NCBI GenBank assembly: GCA_905250125.1
Contig: CAJNOL010000728.1
Coordinates: 21,099 to 85,098, forward strand
DNA from: Rotaria sordida
Taxonomy: Eukaryota > Rotifera > Eurotatoria > Philodinida > Philodinidae
Direction: 5' to 3'
Length of the DNA stretch: 64,000 bases
Positions 13,301 through 25,693 of the stretch are shown in pieces. Numbering within the stretch: position 1 is the stretch's first letter; the number at the start of each line of letters is the position of its first letter. The notes under the pieces were generated by a model that searched no databases, was not told the origin of the DNA, and saw only the letters and a program-made list of their open reading frames with translations. The translations under genes and the position numbers were made by a program.

Positions 13301-14755
13301 CTTCTCTTTGTAAATACATTTGTCCAAGACCAAATAATGGTAAAACAAATTTTTCTGGTGCTAAATGTGTTGCTTGATAATAATATCGAAATGCTTCTTC
13401 GTAATCACGTTCAGCATGATAAGCACGAGCTAAATGATAACAACTTTCAGCACGCATTGCTTCATTTTCTGTATAATTTAATGCATGCATTGCTAATTGA
13501 CGAACACGTGTATAATCCTAAAAAAAAAACCATTTAAAATTAAAAATAAATTTTTTTATAAAACAACAAAACAAAATAACAAACTTTTTTAAAGAAAAAA
13601 TGATTTGCTAAATGATTTAAAACCATTGGATTTTGTGGATCATATTGATAAGCTCGAGAAAGTTTAACAACACCATTACGAATTGATGCAGGTGTTTTCA
13701 TATTTAATTCAAGTATGGCTAAACCTACTAATGCACCAACACATTTTGGATCAATATCAATTGCACGATTAAATGATAATCTTTTCGAAAAGAAAATAAA
13801 TTAGATATATTTGAAAAAATTTTTTTTTTCTCTATTCAATTATCTTACTCAGCTTTTTCAAGTTTATTTAATTTTGCAAATGCATTTGCTAAACCAACAT
13901 GAATACCTGAAGAATTTTCTGGTGCTTGTTTTAAAGCACGTTTATATAAATTTAATGCTTGTCGATAATCTTTTTTATTAAATGCAATACAAGCACGACC
14001 AAGTAATGCTGGAATATTATTTTGCATCTGATTTAAAATAAAAAAAGAAAAATTATTTAAATAAAACAAAAAAAAATTCTTTCTTTTTTTTCTTATATTT
14101 TACTTGATTAAGAACGAAATTAAATTGTTGTTCAGCTTGATCCATTTTATCACCTTCGAGTAAACAAATATAAGCTCGACCAAGTAAATGATTAAGATCA
14201 TACATAAGAATTTTATCAGCATGTGTATAAAGTAATGTAGCTTGAGTAAAATATTCACGTTTTTTCTCTTTAGCTTTTTCACGATGACCAAGTTTAACAT
14301 AATAAGCAGCTAATGTATCTAAACAACGCATTTGATCAGTTTCTTGTGCACGTTGTCCAGATGTTTGTTGTTGTCGTTGATTATTTATTTCATTACATGC
14401 TGATTTAAGAATTTCAACAAAATCTTTTGCTTTATCTTGACGATAATATTCCAACTAAAAGATTTGTTTTTTTCTTTGTGTAATTTAATTTAAAAGAAGA
14501 AACATTTAAAAAAAAGAAAACTTACAGCAAGTGTAACCCAAATATGTAATGGACAATTTTCTTGTTGAAGTATAGCAAGAACTTCTTGTCCATCTGGAAG
14601 TTGATCAAGACTTACTTCAATAACCTATATATTCAATGATTAAAATAAAGTAAACAAAAATATCGAAATCAAATATATTCATATAAACTTACTTCATCAC
14701 CAGAATGCAATGGAATTTCAATTGAACGATGACTTGGTTCGACCATACTCGACAT
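7395..14755 (-). CDS. CTR9: Paf1 complex subunit CTR9 (TPR protein)
   Basis: Complete 16-exon gene encoding 1157 aa, against about 1170 in vertebrates. Exons: 14755-14693, 14624-14526, 14454-14104, 14027-13849, 13780-13585, 13517-13290, 13223-13016, 12826-12240, 11319-10820, 10761-10554, 10484-10338, 9577-9444, 9366-9147, 9069-9037, 8983-8823 and 7554-7395. All phases agree. The N-terminus ([20 protein letters not shown]) is the CTR9 signature. Tetratricopeptide repeats fill exons 3-9 (for example [19 protein letters not shown] and [20 protein letters not shown]). A charged coiled coil in exons 10-11 is followed by a Lys/Ser/Glu-rich tail ending in a poly-Glu run and DLDISDED, as in the family. 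The protein scaffolds the Paf1 complex on elongating RNA polymerase II and supports H2B ubiquitination and H3K4/K36 methylation. Three introns (8822-7555, 10337-9578, 12239-11320) are 0.76-1.3 kb; the others are about 50-130 bp. Confidence 0.97.
9600..10337. repeat. Diverged copy of TTAA element B in a CTR9 intron
   Basis: Most of the long CTR9 intron 11. The core at 10024-10145 is a near-perfect hairpin: CCTTCATTCTATAT...TTTGAAAGAG on one arm and CTCTTTCAAA...ATATAGAATGAAGG on the other. The same GTTTGAAAGAGC/GCTCTTTCAAAC core is found inside the element at 55625-56376. Flanking words (for example GTGAAATTTTCAACTCGATA here and AGTAAAATTTCCAGCTCGAT there) also align in order, so this is an old copy of that family. 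Confidence 0.65.
11820..12060. repeat. Diverged copy of TTAA element A in a CTR9 intron
   Basis: Part of the 0.92-kb CTR9 intron 8. Words such as AGAGCACAAGTTGTCATAGA, then GAATGCTTTTTC, then GAGATATTCG follow the same order as GGAGCAAAAGTTGTTATAGA, AAATGCTTCCTTC and GAGATATTTG in the element at 54892-55620. The remnant is too decayed to show ends. Confidence 0.5.
12076..12131. repeat. Short GT-rich hairpin (telomere-motif-like)
   Basis: GGGTGTGGGTGTGTGTAGG is followed after about 20 bp by CCATACACACACACCC, so the strand goes from G-rich to C-rich. It lies in CTR9 intron 8. It is one of several such hairpins in the window and uses the same GTGTGG words as the long array at 59.45 kb. Confidence 0.6.
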
Positions 14756-17094
14756 GTTTTCTATTACAAATGAAAGAATTCTAATACAAGAATGATTCTT
14801 TTATTTTTATTTTTTGAGTAAGATTTATTATTATTGGCTAATGAAAATTAACCAAATTGCCACTATGATATAGATGTCACTCAATTTCAGATGTTACAAC
14901 AGTTAAGGATCTACCAACACGATAGTTCGACAATAACTGTCGCCTGATAAATAAAAGTAATAAAGAAATCTTTTAGATAGTCTCTCTGATAAATATGTGT
15001 ACAAAAGAATTAAAATTTTTAACTCGAGTAAAGTCACCAAGAGATGTCAGCTTCGAGCGTTAAGTCATGATTTTAATGTTTAATAAAAAGATCTCTAATG
15101 AGTAACAGTTACTAATTGAAAAACAGTGTTTCTATTCATTGATGATTATTTCAAAAATAAATGAAACAATGTTCAAGCATTGACTTGAACAAGGACTATT
15201 TAAAGAGTTTGATCCGAAATATTGAATATCTTCTGAGAATGATCTGGTCCTACTATAAAATATCGTTGGAACAACTCTGAACATATACTGATGAAATGTA
15301 ATTTTTTTTATTTTTAAGATTGCTCTTGTTGAATATTGATTCAGCTGTCTTTTTAGTCTAAAATATGTTTCTAGATAAGTAAATTTTTCAAAAAACAAGC
15401 AAATTCAAACGATAACAACATTAGAATCAAAGACTTATTGGCATAGCAATGATGTTTATTTTTTAAGACTTAGATATAGAATTAATTCTATTATTGATGA
15501 GTTTTTTTAAAAATCGAATCATCGTCTAGATTTTTAAGTTCACTGTTATGTTTTAATAAAAGGTATTTGTTTATAAAAAAAAATCAGTTTATCTTAGACG
15601 GTATCATTTAGAAACTATTGTCGCTTTCCAAGAATTCAGGATCCATTACTCCATTACAAATTATCGCTAGACAACATTGATTTTCCTTGTTTTTGTTTTT
15701 CTTCTATTAAAGCTTCACCTTTAATTATAATTTCTAGAAATCAAAGGACGTGTTTTATGTATGTTTTTCTTAGATGACCAAAAACATCACTGTAAATTTC
15801 TTTTAACATTTTCATATAATCAACAATTTTTGTTCAATTTTTTTTTATTATTAATTCTTTTTAGTTCGATTCAATCGATAAATACCATTTCGAAATGTAG
15901 ATTCACGTTTTAATTCTATGGACAATTCGTTTTTTTTTTGTGTGTGAAATATTTAATATATAAATAGTGGACAATTATACAAAAGAAAAAAAAAAGAGTT
16001 CTTTCACTAATTGATTATTGACGTGATTCTAAATATTGTATTATTTTACTAATAATCATTTGAGTAAAAGTTGATACTGTTACAACTACTAGGATATAAG
16101 TAGATTGTTCAAGTCAACCATTTGACTCATGCTTCACTTGTATTAAAATGTTCATCGAAAGAAGTTTTATCGATAAAGCAATTCTAAATAAGAAAAAAGA
16201 AACATGAAGTCAATATTGCCAATAACTAACCTACTGATAATGAGACTTATGACAATTTTACCGTCAGTTTTTATTTCAACTAATACAGATCATTATTAAA
16301 CTGAAAGTTGTCAAATTGGTTCGATAAAAACCTAGACAAAAATCAAAATTCTATTTAATTAAATTGGAGTAATAACTATGTACTTGGCTTCGAGTTAAAC
16401 AATCAATACAGCGTGTTTTTTAAGGTAACAATTAAACCAACAACTCAATATCTAAATAATTGACACAGCAATGAATTTATTTTATTCTATAAAATCTTAT
16501 CGAATTCATTTCTTCAGTTGATTGTAAAGCATCGGTAACTGCTGCATGAAGATTTTTGCATTGATTATCAATTTTTTTAAAAAACAAATATTATTTTTAA
16601 GATATTTTTCTTCACTATGAATTTAAATCAAAAACTAACTCGTCTCCGTCAGAGAAAGCATGAGCCAGAGAGAGCACTGGTATCGGCATGGATTTCAGAC
16701 TGACCGGTAGCGAATAAACTAGTCTATTTTATTTACTTTCCTGCTCCTATTGTATAAGCTTACTCAAAATCTCTATTCATTTTCGTAGTACTTCATTGAG
16801 AAAGGTTTATGAAATATTATTGAAACTTGATGACATCAACTAACACTATTCAGAAAAGGAATTAGTATTGACTAACATTTGCTTCAATGCCGATTTAGAT
16901 ATTAGATCGGTCTGACCTATTCAATTTTTGACACGGACAATTTTTAAAGACATTTAATGAATGAAATTAGTATCAAACTCATCTGTTATTCCATTGAGAT
17001 TGATAAAATAACATACTGTAGGCATAATTTTGTTTATTTTTCTCGAAAATATTTGTCAAGACAGCAAAAAAAAGACAACGATACATGATTATAT

Positions 17095-17125
<31 letters not shown>

Positions 17126-17166
17126 GAAGAAATAAATAATCACAGGGTTAAAACAAAAATAACAAT
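14756..17166. other. Intergenic, no gene recognised
   Basis: AT-rich sequence upstream of CTR9. I found no exon with family similarity. A (CA)n microsatellite lies at about 17098-17122. An acceptor AG sits 5 nt before the CTR9 start. Confidence 0.5.
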
Positions 17167-18416
17167 TTAAATTGATATTTGATGATTTAAATCATCATTA
17201 TTTGTTCTTAACATTGGTTGAAGTTCAAATAAATGATTATTATTTCGAAGATGGCATGTACATTGATGTTGATAATATGATTGAGTAAAGTTTGTTTGAC
17301 GACATAATGATGATGATGATGTCTGATGATAATTAGCACATTGACGACAATAAACAAGACAATAATAATGTGATGAATTATCATATTTAATTTGTTCATA
17401 TTCATGATGAATATCATTGGTTAGAAGTGGCTCAATAAAACCGCAAGGATATTCGTTTGGAGGTGTACTAAACGTTTGATCACTACTACAACTATCACTT
17501 AATAATGGAAGAAATTTCTAGAATTCAAACAAAGGAAATTTTATCTTCTTTCTATTTAATCATTGATAATATTTGATTTAAAACTTCGTCAGCTGTTTAA
17601 ATGTCTGTCTGTCTGTCTATCTGATTACTTTTAAATGATAAATTTACATTCTCCATATGCATTTAGTTTTGTCTATTCAATAACATGAGAAAAAAAAACT
17701 GAAAAAACTTACTGTCCAATTTCGATCATGATTATCTCCATTGAATTTGACTGATGAAGAACTATTATCATATTTTCTTTGACGCCCTTGTCGTCGTTTG
17801 ATCATTAGATTTCTAAAATGACAAACAAAAAAAAAATCATATTTTCAAATGTTTAAACATATAAAGAACTTTATCATATGTGTAGATCTCTTATGTTTAT
17901 TCAGCATGTATGCATATCGAACAAATTAGATCAATATTTTTCTACAATCGATTCTCTTCGAATAAACAATATATACGTGCTGTGCTATGCAATTCCAAAA
18001 AGAAAAAAACCATAACTTGGTATGTCCTGCTGTGAGAAATAAATGCACGCGTGTGTATAATATATGTGATTAGTTCTGAATAGAGATGAGTGTCATTTAT
18101 TCATTATAGATATTAAATCTTATATTTTGACACCTGAGAGACTTTAATGATCGAAATGAGAATAGAAAAGAATTGTTATTTACTTGATTAAAAGAATGGT
18201 ACCAGTTGCGATAAGTAAAGCGATCACGAGTCCCAAAACCACAGATACAGACGATGATGATGAAGCGACTTTTTTGTGTTGTATGAATGATGATGATAAA
18301 AAACGAGATGAACAACGAATATCAATAGATAAAATATTTGGTGGTGGACCCATGGAAAATATTGGTGGAGGTGGAGGCAATTGAAGACAACGTTGACATA
18401 TATAAGTCGTAGTCAT
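17167..18416 (-). CDS. Single-pass membrane protein with Cys/His-rich cytoplasmic tail
   Basis: Three exons (18416-18184, 17812-17713, 17517-17167) join in phase to give 227 aa. Residues 1-50 hold a CxxC motif (CQRC) and a poly-proline run. Residues about 54-77 form one transmembrane segment (VSVVLGLVIALLIATGTILL), followed directly by a basic stop-transfer exon (KNLMIKRRQGRQRK). The last exon is rich in Cys, His, Tyr and Asn (CLVYCRQCANYH...HQCTCHL), which could bind metal. No signal peptide is visible. An in-frame stop just upstream follows an AG acceptor, so an earlier exon carrying a signal peptide is possible. The Cys-rich/TM/Pro-Tyr-rich order recalls shisa-type adaptors, but I cannot assign a family. 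Confidence 0.65.
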
Positions 18417-21400
18417 TGATATAAAATTATTTGCATCGATTTACTACAATATAGAAATAAGAAGACGTTAAAACGAACGATGATGCAGCAATAGGAATAG
18501 TGGTAGAAAATTACTCATTCTCTTTTTCTCTTATTCGAACGTAACTGTTGGCTATTGAAAGTTCATTTTCTTGTTCTTTTTTTTTTGTAAAGAACATACA
18601 TAACTCTCTCTTATAGTCTGCAATAACATAAACGAACAGATTATTTTTATTGAATTTAATTGCAGACTGGTATAAAAACGAAGGTATAACATGATCATTG
18701 TATGCTTATGTCATCTAATCTTTTAGAATAGTATGCAACTTATGTCATTATTAAATCAAATGAATAGAACTCACCATCATTCCAACTATTTGGAAATTTA
18801 TAAGTGCATTTTCTTTTTTTGTGTCAATCGATTTAAAATGCAAGAAAAAGAAGAGGAAACAATATATTCAATCATTTCATGCCAGGGTCAATCAGACTAG
18901 ATTGTATGGAGTGATCGGAGAGGAAGAGGAAAAGAAAAAGTGGACAATCACGAAATATAAGAGAAGAGAAAAAAAAAGAGCGAATGATTGATGCAGAATG
19001 TCGAGACATGGATAATTCCTGTCAGTACAACGAGAAAGATGACCTGTTTCATTGACTACTAGACCATTTAGTGTGAAGATTGACATGCCGTTTATGTTTT
19101 CTTGTGATCTTATAAATATTCAGAAAAAAAAAAAAAGATAAAATAATCGGATTAGTTATGATAAAAGCTAAAACGACAAAGTCAAGTTCATATAATCTTT
19201 TTTTTTTCGAGTCAGATTGTACATAGAATCAATCTATGCCGGAAACAGATTTTGACCTAAAAGTTGTTATATACAACCATTTTAAGCAGACGCAGACAAT
19301 TCTAATACTAATTGTCGCGTGTCCGGATATCTGTCTATGTTGTTCGTCTTGGTGAACTTTTCTTTTAATCTTTCTCTCTCTCTCCTCTTCTCGTTCTCGT
19401 CCTTCTTTTTAATGATGATAGTAATGTCGATGATTTCATTATAATGTATACTGACGAATACAATATGACTGGATATCATGTTCGGGTGTATAGTGAGGAA
19501 AACAAACAAATAGTAACATGCCTCGATCATCACACGTATTGATCATCAAGCAGACAAGAACGATTAAAACAGACAATCCTAATTGAACATCTATCATGAT
19601 TAACGAGCAATGTAAAAGAAGACGAAGCCATGAGAGGGAATAGATTGGGTAGGTAACGTCTTGAAAGAAATAATACTAGTGGCACACATGAGAATAAGAA
19701 GAGCAGACACAAGTGTTTACCCCCCGGCGAGTGGAATGAACAGAAAATGTGATTAAGTATTTTCATCATATGACAACAGTCGTTCTAATCAACGAGACGA
19801 CTAATTCAATCGAATGGGTGATCAGGCAATAGTGTCCATTTGGTAGCAGCAGGTGTCATTCACTCGAAAATTACGTCAAAGAAACTCACCAAATCATGAA
19901 ATATGTTATTTGCAGTTGAATGAACAAAGTTAAAAACAAGAATTAACTTTTTCTCTTAGCCAGCCTTTTGTATTCAGACATATGAAATGTTGTTGATTGA
20001 ATGTTCACACCCTGGAAATATTTATTCGAATGATAAACGATGGTCGTTTGTTGTAAACGAACCAGAGAAAAAAAAAGAAAAAAACAACGATAATAACAGA
20101 TAGTATCTCTTATCAGAAAATGAGAGAGAAAAAGAATTTGAACTCTTCGATTCTTTTTTATTACTTGACATCCATCGATGATAGACGATATATGTGTAGT
20201 ATGAACTCCTTTATGACTATGGCTCATATATACATATTTGAGTACCTTTTGAACTTTTATATTTTAAAATGCATGTAATGATATGTATATACAGAAGTTG
20301 AGAAAATGTCAACATGTTTTTATTCCTCGTTGAATTATAGATTGATATGTTAAATAAGACCCAAACAATATCGGACAATTTGTATAACTATGTTACTAAT
20401 AGAATATTCAATCACAGCTGTTCAGAGGACACATACTTGTACGAATAGTGATGCGTTCACTTCTCGCTTATTGAACTCAACTTTGATGATGACTCGTATT
20501 TGTTGTCTATTGTTCATGTCTGATTTGAGTACCATCTTCAAGTGGAAGTATTGAAAGATGAATCCTTTCTTTTCATTTTTTTATCAATGACATGTGTGCA
20601 AATGCTTTATTTTTTTTTCGTTCTGCTTCTTTTTTCTTCATGTGAAGACGTGGCGGCGCAACGTTATATGATATGCCAGGTGTATGATTGAGTCATGCAT
20701 GATAGACTGATTATTTACATTGAATATCATTTGAAGTATATGAAATAAAGAAGTTACAATTGTAACTTCCGTAATTGAATCAAGCATGTGCAGATGAAAT
20801 GGCTGATCCAAAACTAATCATAATGTTAATGGTATTGAGAACTTACAAGATTTTTCACTTCGAGATATTCGTTTTAGATCTTATATCTTTAGGGTTTTTG
20901 ACACATATGTACTTCTTAAACTTTAACTGTCTAGTAAAACCTAAGAAATACAGCTATTATGATTTGATCTCGAATTCTAACTGAATATTGAATTGTTTAT
21001 CTTTTGAAAAAAAAATACTCAACTTTTTTTCCATATTCGTTAGCAACGATACGTAGAAAACAAAATATACGACAAAACTTTTATCGGATAACGTATTTCA
21101 CAGGAATAATTTCTACCGTGTAAGATCAGACATGTTCCTCATGTATTGCTTACTCTTCAAAGTTGCATTTTATTAAACAACAGCTATTAATCATAGATAT
21201 CGATTAAAAGCAATTGACTGGTTTAGTTTTTGTGACCATCATTTTTTTTCTTTCACTGCCAATTTCGCCCTTTAAATATTAGTGTACAGAATTTTAAACG
21301 TTTTTCTTTCAAGCTTCCAAGTGTTTGAATAACTTGTGAACACAAAATGATATGGAAATCTATTTTTCGCTGTAATATAGAAGATATTTTAGCACATATA

Positions 21401-22894
21401 TTCATAGAAGAATCCTGATCTTACTGAAATGTTTCAGGTGATAAATTTGATTATTTTATGCAACATCATCTCTATGCTGAAAATTTATGTATATCACTAT
21501 ACGGAAGGCAAAAATCTTGTAACTATTGAATACAGTTATGAATCTTATAAATGATTGATTCAATCTGAACCATATATAGTCTATGTTTGTAGCAGTAGAG
21601 ATATTGATAATAGTCTAACTATATTGTGTTCATTCTTTATTTTTACTAACAACTGTTGCTATGTTGAGTTTTATCTCTTGTTCAATCATGCATGATGTCA
21701 TTTATCAGGACATAAGCAAAGAAAAAAGAGTTCTGAATAAGTAGGTCAAGGAAATCCAATTCCAAGTTAAAGATTTTTCAAAGTTTTGTGATTTTAATGC
21801 TATCTCCGAAGAGAACATCCAACGATCTGATAATGGAAACAGATTCATATGACTTTGAATCTCTTTCACTTCTACGATTACTTGATTACCTGTTACACTT
21901 ATCAGGTTTAGAATGCATACTGATTCTCATTTGATATTTCTAAAATTTTTTCCTCTACAACAACAAAATTGATCGATAGAAGAAAACGATCAACGTCTTC
22001 AATTGCAATTCACAGAAGGGCTCATATGGACGGTGTTGTGTATGAAAACAATGATAACACTAAATCTCAACTGTCAAAAATCCCAATGATGAAATCATTG
22101 GTAAGGGAGAATTCTAGCAATGGTTTAGAAAATGGTGCTTTCTAAGTCAGTGTTGTCCAACGATAAGCACTGGTGAGAAAATAGTCACGCTCACTATTTG
22201 ATATGCTTACCTGATTTCTATATACTTGTTTTTTACCTATTTTTCAGCTTGAAAAAGTTGCCAATGATGATATGAAAAAAATTCAAGGACATTTATTAAT
22301 AAGAACCTTTTGTCATTGATATGTTTTCTCACCACCAGATCTCATTGACTGATAGACTAAAATTTATTCCATTATCGAATGTATCTTACGAGTCAAAACC
22401 GTGAAATTGAACTGATAGAAAGCAACACACAGATACGTGCCAGTGAAGGTGTGCTTTTCATTGTTTCAACTAGAGAATTCTGTAGTATGTGTGTGTATTT
22501 CCTACATTAGAGAATTGACGAATGAGATTCATATTTTGAATTTAGTAGTATTGAGAAGCAGCTTCTTTTTTCATATATATAATGAAATCAATAATTTCCT
22601 TCGATCGATTTTGTCGTAGAGTTATGAGAGCACTCACTTTAAAATGTCAAGGACAGTAGAAATTCATAAGACAATAAGATGTAGGAGACATTGTATTTTT
22701 ATTTTTCATTCTAATATATAAAGAGAGAGAGACATATCTTTGGCTTCACTATCCGTTAATGACTGCAATAGCAACACAATCAATATGCAAATTTTTCTCT
22801 TTCTTATTTTCAATAAATTATTGATTCATAAAACATCAATATATCAAGTGTTGTCTTATTGAAATTCTTACTTTGATTGTCAACACACAATACT
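18417..22894. other. Intergenic, no gene recognised
   Basis: Long stretch between two membrane-protein genes. Several 60-95 codon open frames exist on the minus strand (19.3-20.2 kb), but none shows a domain, a consistent splice pattern or a convincing start context. Nothing else is recognised. Confidence 0.4.
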
Positions 22895-23740
22895 ATGATG
22901 GAAAGAAAAGCTGCACAGAAAAATGTCTTGTCTCATATCACTGTTGTACGACAACCACATTCCATGAATCAAAACAAAGTAATCATGCTGAATTTGTTTG
23001 CTGTAATTGTGAAAGATTGTTGATGTAACATTAGGTAGTACCTGATGTCAATAGGCAACTCAATCAAAGTAGCTTGAGTGTACGAAAAGTTGAAATTTCA
23101 TCGCCATTTGTATCCCGAAAAGATCAGCCACATTCGGAAGTATCTAAACCTATGTGGACAACTGATACAGAAGAATCAACAAAAAGTCACAATGCAGCAT
23201 CAACTCTCTCTGAGCTCTATTCTTCCGAACTCAAGTCAAACAATCTAATCCAAAGAAAAGAGTGGTTTGTTGGTCTTAAGCGATGGTATAGGTGAGAAAA
23301 TCGATGTTTGAAAACTCGAATGATGACTTGTTTGTTTAAGTGGTTTAACATCTAAACAACAGACGCTACTTCGAGTTGGCATTGTAACTGGTTTTGTTCT
23401 CATTTTTGCAACTGTAGCCATTCTGCCACCAGTTTTCTTACTGGTACTTCGTCAATCGAGTTCATCATGTGAGTAGTTAACTAATTGTATCTGAATTTGG
23501 GAAACCGCATATGGGAGACGTTTTAGTTTGTAACGTTCGAAATCTAGCTATTTTACCTGTATTTAACTACAAAAACATAATTTAGACTAACTAGTAGTTT
23601 TTAAATGTATGAAAAACAGTCTCAACGAAGTAGAATGCTCAAAAATCAGTCCCTTCTAGAAAAGTTTTATATGTGTTCATTCATTTTTCATTCCAGACAA
23701 TACATATCATATAGATTCTAGTGAACTGGGCATCTTTTAA
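22895..23740 (+). CDS. Type II single-pass membrane protein, family unknown
   Basis: Four exons (22895-22978, 23035-23291, 23341-23468, 23697-23740) with matching phases give 170 aa. The start MMERKAAQK was chosen because it is the first ATG that reads through to the GT donor at 22979. Residues 1-117 are hydrophilic, Ser/Lys-rich and lack a signal peptide. One strong transmembrane segment follows (VGIVTGFVLIFATVAILPPV), then a short Ser-rich tail and a final 14-codon exon ending ELGIF. The orientation is inferred as N-in. It could be a small membrane adaptor; the last exon rests only on phase and on the acceptor TTTTTCATTCCAG, and other downstream exons cannot be excluded. The gene ends about 320 bp before the satellite. 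Confidence 0.6.
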
Positions 23741-24055
23741 AAAGAATTTGTATTCGTAGGGACATATCGAACGTTCAAGTTGACAGTAAAATAACGATTT
23801 CTCGGTCAAAAACGATTTGAAACGAGCTGAGATATCATTCGTATTCAATTATGTACACATATGACATGATGTCAAAGTTTGAGATAAAACAATCTTCAAG
23901 TGATGGAGCTGTTGATTTTCCAAAGCTTTGACAAAATTCTCAGTGTCACTGTCTACGCTAGTTCTTAGCGTTACAAGAAACAAAACTGAAACTTTGAAGG
24001 TAGTGAGAACTCATGCTATTCTAATTTCCTTCAATTGAAAGAAAGTTCTTACGTG

Positions 24056-25690
24056 ACGTAGGATATCTTGGACCTGGATTCGAGTATTCCGCAACTGGAT
24101 TCGCCTATGCGTTATACCAAACGGTCAAAAGGCTATACCAAGATAGATCTCGACGAGATCTATCGATTCCACTATTTACTTTTTTTCCAAGATCCCCTCT
24201 TCATGGAAAAAAACCCAAAATACTGACAAAAAATAAGCAAAAAAAAAAGCATTTTCAGTATAATGCAACTGGATTCGCCTATAGGTTATACCAAAACGAG
24301 ACAATGGTATACCAAGATAGAACTCGACGAGCTCTATCGAATGAACACCTTCCCCACTCGATTTGATGCTTGGATCCCCTCCAAAACCGCAAATCCCGGC
24401 CGAAATCCGGATTTTCGCGGTATTTCGCAACTGGATTCGCCTATAGGTTATACCAAAACGAGAAAATGTTATACCAAGATAGAACTCGACGAGCTCTATC
24501 AAATGGACACCTTTTCGGCTCGATTCGATCCTTGGATCCCCTCCAAAACAGCAAATCCCGGCCGAAATCTGGTTTTCCTAGTATTTTGCGCCTGGATTCG
24601 TCTAGAGGTTATACCAAAATGAGAAAATGGTATACCAAGATAGAATTCAACGAGCGCTATCGAATGAACACTTTTTCGGCTCGATTTGATGCTTGGATCC
24701 CCTCCGAAAGGGCAAATCCTGACCAAAATCCGGATTTTTTGGGGGATATTTCGCAACTGGATTCGTCTATAGGTTATACCAAAACGAGACAATGGTATAC
24801 CAAGATAGAAATCGATGAGCTCTATCGAATGAACACCTTCCCGACCCGATTTGATGCTTGGATCCCCTCCGAAAGGGCAAATCCTGACCGAAATTCGGTT
24901 TTTGGGCGATATTTCGCAACTGGATTCGCTTATAGCTTATACCAAACCAAAAAAATGGTATACCAACATAGAACTCGACGAGCTCTATCGAATGGACACA
25001 TTTCCCACCCCATTTGATACTTGGATCCCCTCTGAACCGGGAAATCCTGGTCTAAATCCGGGTTTTCCCTGTATTTCGCAACTGGATTCGCCTACAGGTT
25101 ATACCAAAACGAGAAAATGGTATACCAAGATGGAACTCGACAAGTTCTATCGAATGGACACCTTTTCGGCTCGATCCGTTACTCTGATCGCCTCCAAAAT
25201 GACAAATCCTAGCTTGAATCCAGATTTTCGACGATATTTCGCAACTGGGTTCGCCTATAGGTTATACCAAAATGAGAAAATGGTATACCAAGATGAAACT
25301 CGACGAGCTCTATCGATTGGACACCTTTTCGGCTTCATTTGATGCTTGGATCCTCTCCAAAACGGCAAATCCTGGGCAGAATCCGGATTTTTAGGCGACA
25401 TTTCGCAAATGGATTCGTCTACAGATTATACCAAAATGAGAAAATGGTATACTAAGATAGAACTCGACGAACTCTATCTTAGTATACCATTTTCTCGTAT
25501 TGGTATAACCTGTAGCCAAACCCAGGTGCAAAATACACGAAACACCTGGATTTCCGCCAGAATTCGCCCTTTCAGAGCGGATCCAAGCATCAAATGGAGC
25601 CGAAACGGTGCCCATTCGATAGAGCTCGTCGAGTTCTATCTTGGTATACCGTTTTCTCGCTTTGGTATAACCTGTAGACGAATCCAGTCA
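24056..25690. repeat. 163-bp satellite array with inverted terminal units
   Basis: At least eight direct units, marked by the word GTTATACC at 24111, 24285, 24447, 24608, 24773, 24936 (as CTTATACC), 25098, 25261 and 25434, give a period of 161-165 bp after a divergent first unit. From about 25478 the array flips, and two units run in the opposite direction to 25688. Each unit carries a near-palindrome of 23 bp (GATAGAACTCG/CGAGCTCTATC), so both strands translate into similar peptides. The open frames across the array are a by-product of a repeat length close to a multiple of three and are not genes. The first 46 bases (ACGTAGGATATC...) recur at the end of the window (63955-64000). Confidence 0.9.
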
Positions 25691-25693
25691 TAT

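Noticed and set aside
17098..17122. (CA)n tract considered as telomere-related
   Set aside because: A plain dinucleotide microsatellite without the GGG of TGTGGG.
18180..20227. Several 60-95 codon minus-strand frames upstream of the Cys/His membrane protein
   Set aside because: No splice or start logic links them to a gene, and there is no domain or signal peptide. Only the three phased exons are kept.
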